A stretch of 64,000 nucleotides of DNA from an uncultured Paracoccaceae bacterium (GTDB lineage Bacteria; Pseudomonadota; Alphaproteobacteria; Rhodobacterales; Rhodobacteraceae). The stretch is from contig CANMYO010000001.1 in the NCBI GenBank assembly GCA_947502145.1, positions 434,001-498,000 of the forward strand, read 5' to 3'. The position numbers and the translations under genes are program-made. Under the pieces are notes generated by a model that saw only the letters and a list, made by a program, of their open reading frames with translations, was not told the DNA's origin and made no database searches. Of the stretch, positions 62,892 through 64,000 are shown piece by piece (the first letter of the stretch is position 1; each line of letters starts with the position of its first letter).

Positions 62892-63434
62892 ATGCTCATG
62901 ACAACAAGCGACGAAGATCTTGCATTCGCAGCTGCGAATGGCGACCGGCAGGCGTTCTCAAGTCTGCTGGACCGCCATTATGATCGGCTGTTCGCATTTT
63001 GCTTTCGTCTGACCGGTGCACGGGCCGAAGCCGAGGATCTTACACAGGATATCTGTGCGGCGTTGCCAGCAAAGCTTGGCAGCTACCAACGCCGCGCAAA
63101 GGTCACAACCTGGCTCTACAAGGTTGCTGTCAACGCGGCGCACGACAGACGGCGCAGGCGGGCAAGTTATACCAAAGCGACCGAAGGCTGGGGTGATTGG
63201 GAAATGAACCGCACAGCGGCGATCGCCGACACAAATCGCGCCGTCGATTGGCTGACCATGGCGATGAGAACACTACCCGAGGATCTGCGCGACACGCTCG
63301 CACTTGTCCTTGACGATATGACCCATGCCCAAGCCGGAGACATTCTGGGGGTTTCCGAAGGCACAGTGAGTTGGCGCATATCGGAAGCCAAGAGAATGCT
63401 GCGCGCAATCAAGGAAATGGAGGACGCAGGATGA
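62892..63434 (+). CDS. ECF-type RNA polymerase sigma factor
   Basis: 180 residues. Region 2 is FSSLLDRHYDRLFAFCFRLTGARAEAEDLTQDI and region 4 is LPEDLRDTLALVLDDMTHAQAGDILGVSEGTVSWRISEAKRML. The linker is short, as in ECF factors. Starts at 62892 or 62898; the context does not decide. It overlaps the next gene by four bases (ATGA). That product is probably involved in control of, or response to, this factor. Confidence 0.92.
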   Translation: MLMTTSDEDLAFAAANGDRQAFSSLLDRHYDRLFAFCFRLTGARAEAEDLTQDICAALPAKLGSYQRRAKVTTWLYKVAVNAAHDRRRRRASYTKATEGWGDWEMNRTAAIADTNRAVDWLTMAMRTLPEDLRDTLALVLDDMTHAQAGDILGVSEGTVSWRISEAKRMLRAIKEMEDAG

Positions 63435-64000
63435 CCGACGACCTCGACGACATCAAGGCGATGATGGCAGAAGCGACACCACGTCCCGATCCGGGACGCC
63501 GGGCAGAAAACCTGACTCTGGCGGAAAAAAACTTCGATATGCTCCAAGGATCACGCGGTGGGCCGCGTCTAACCCCTGCAACTGGCCAAAAGGGCCTGCT
63601 TTCAGGAGTTAGACATATGCTTGATTCATTGACCACCAAAGGCGGTTTGACCGCCACAACAGCCCTCGTCGCGTGCGGGTTCCTATTCATGACCCCGACC
63701 GGCCAGGACCTTTGGCAACAGGCTCCGGCGGCGAAATCCACCGAGATCGGCCCGGACAGTACAGTCGCCCAGACCCGAACAGAAACCGCCGCAGACGATA
63801 CAAGTGTCGAGGCGCGTGACAGCGAGGAAGCCGGAGGTCTGGCCCCTGAGGTCATGGAGGCCCCGGTTGACAACATTGTGGCGAACCCAAATTCGCCTCC
63901 TCCTCCCGCCATCACGCTTAATGAACAGACTGAAGGCGGCTTTCATGATTTGGGCAACGCAAATGCGACCGCAATATTGTCGCTGGAATCCGCCCCGCTT
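63431..64000 (+). CDS. VWA-type (YfbK-like) protein, N-terminal part, cut by window end
   Basis: 190 residues visible, no stop before the edge. The N-terminus MTDDLDDIKAMMAEATPRPDPGRRAENLTLAEKNFDML, then a membrane segment (LTATTALVACGFLFMTP) and an acidic linker, recalls the leader of VWA-domain proteins that pair with ECF factors in related bacteria; the VWA domain itself lies beyond the window. An anti-sigma role is an alternative. Coupled to the sigma factor by an ATGA overlap. Confidence 0.6.
   Translation, partial: MTDDLDDIKAMMAEATPRPDPGRRAENLTLAEKNFDMLQGSRGGPRLTPATGQKGLLSGVRHMLDSLTTKGGLTATTALVACGFLFMTPTGQDLWQQAPAAKSTEIGPDSTVAQTRTETAADDTSVEARDSEEAGGLAPEVMEAPVDNIVANPNSPPPPAITLNEQTEGGFHDLGNANATAILSLESAPL

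Overview
The window looks like chromosomal DNA of a marine alphaproteobacterium of the Rhodobacteraceae (Roseobacter group). Pointers are the glgX-pgm order, an IalB-family protein, a long CTC-form L25, an agl alpha-glucoside operon, a DUF1523 protein, sulfonate (HpsN/ComDE) genes and moderately high GC. All product names come from reading translated sequence by eye; no database search was run.

Layout. 1-2060: end of a glycogen operon (glgX 3' end, pgm). 2050-6515: LacI regulator divergent from hpsN, a zinc dehydrogenase and comD/comE, a probable dihydroxypropanesulfonate/sulfolactate route. 6659-14937: a divergent cluster of exported caspase-fold proteins (two with an intact His/Cys dyad, one with both residues replaced), with an OmpA-like protein, a Ser-Pro-repeat lipoprotein and small secreted proteins. 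15208-19259: ribose-type ABC importer with a TIM-barrel isomerase behind an orphan LacI-type operator. 19267-24233: a PhnD-like protein, 5-oxoprolinase pxpABC and a Rieske-glutamate synthase fusion. 24234-26055: a gene-poor, probably acquired patch of small genes beside tRNA-Ser(GCU). 26372-34475: housekeeping and metabolic genes (ychF, trpA, an L-lactate dehydrogenase-like enzyme, rplY, PHP phosphoesterase, IalB, ring-cleavage dioxygenase with LysR). 34472-43104: galE and the agl operons. 43108-46851: two-component system with a DUF4173 protein, then rpe. 46959-51171: AraC regulator, deoC and a duplicated-domain aldehyde dehydrogenase. 51256-58407: seven co-directional genes around an AAA+ ATPase with coiled-coil and membrane partners. 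58546-64000: L,D-transpeptidase, DsbA-like protein, P1 peptidase, LytTR regulator, ECF sigma factor and the start of a VWA-type protein.

The two regions most likely to be undescribed systems are the caspase-fold cluster (6659-14060) and the AAA+/coiled-coil/membrane cluster (51256-58407). In both, the gene set is read directly from sequence and the joint function is inference. Several control elements are also visible: LacI-type palindromes, stacked inverted repeats before a LysR gene, a LytTR-style repeat pair, and stem-loops directly after both ABC binding-protein genes.
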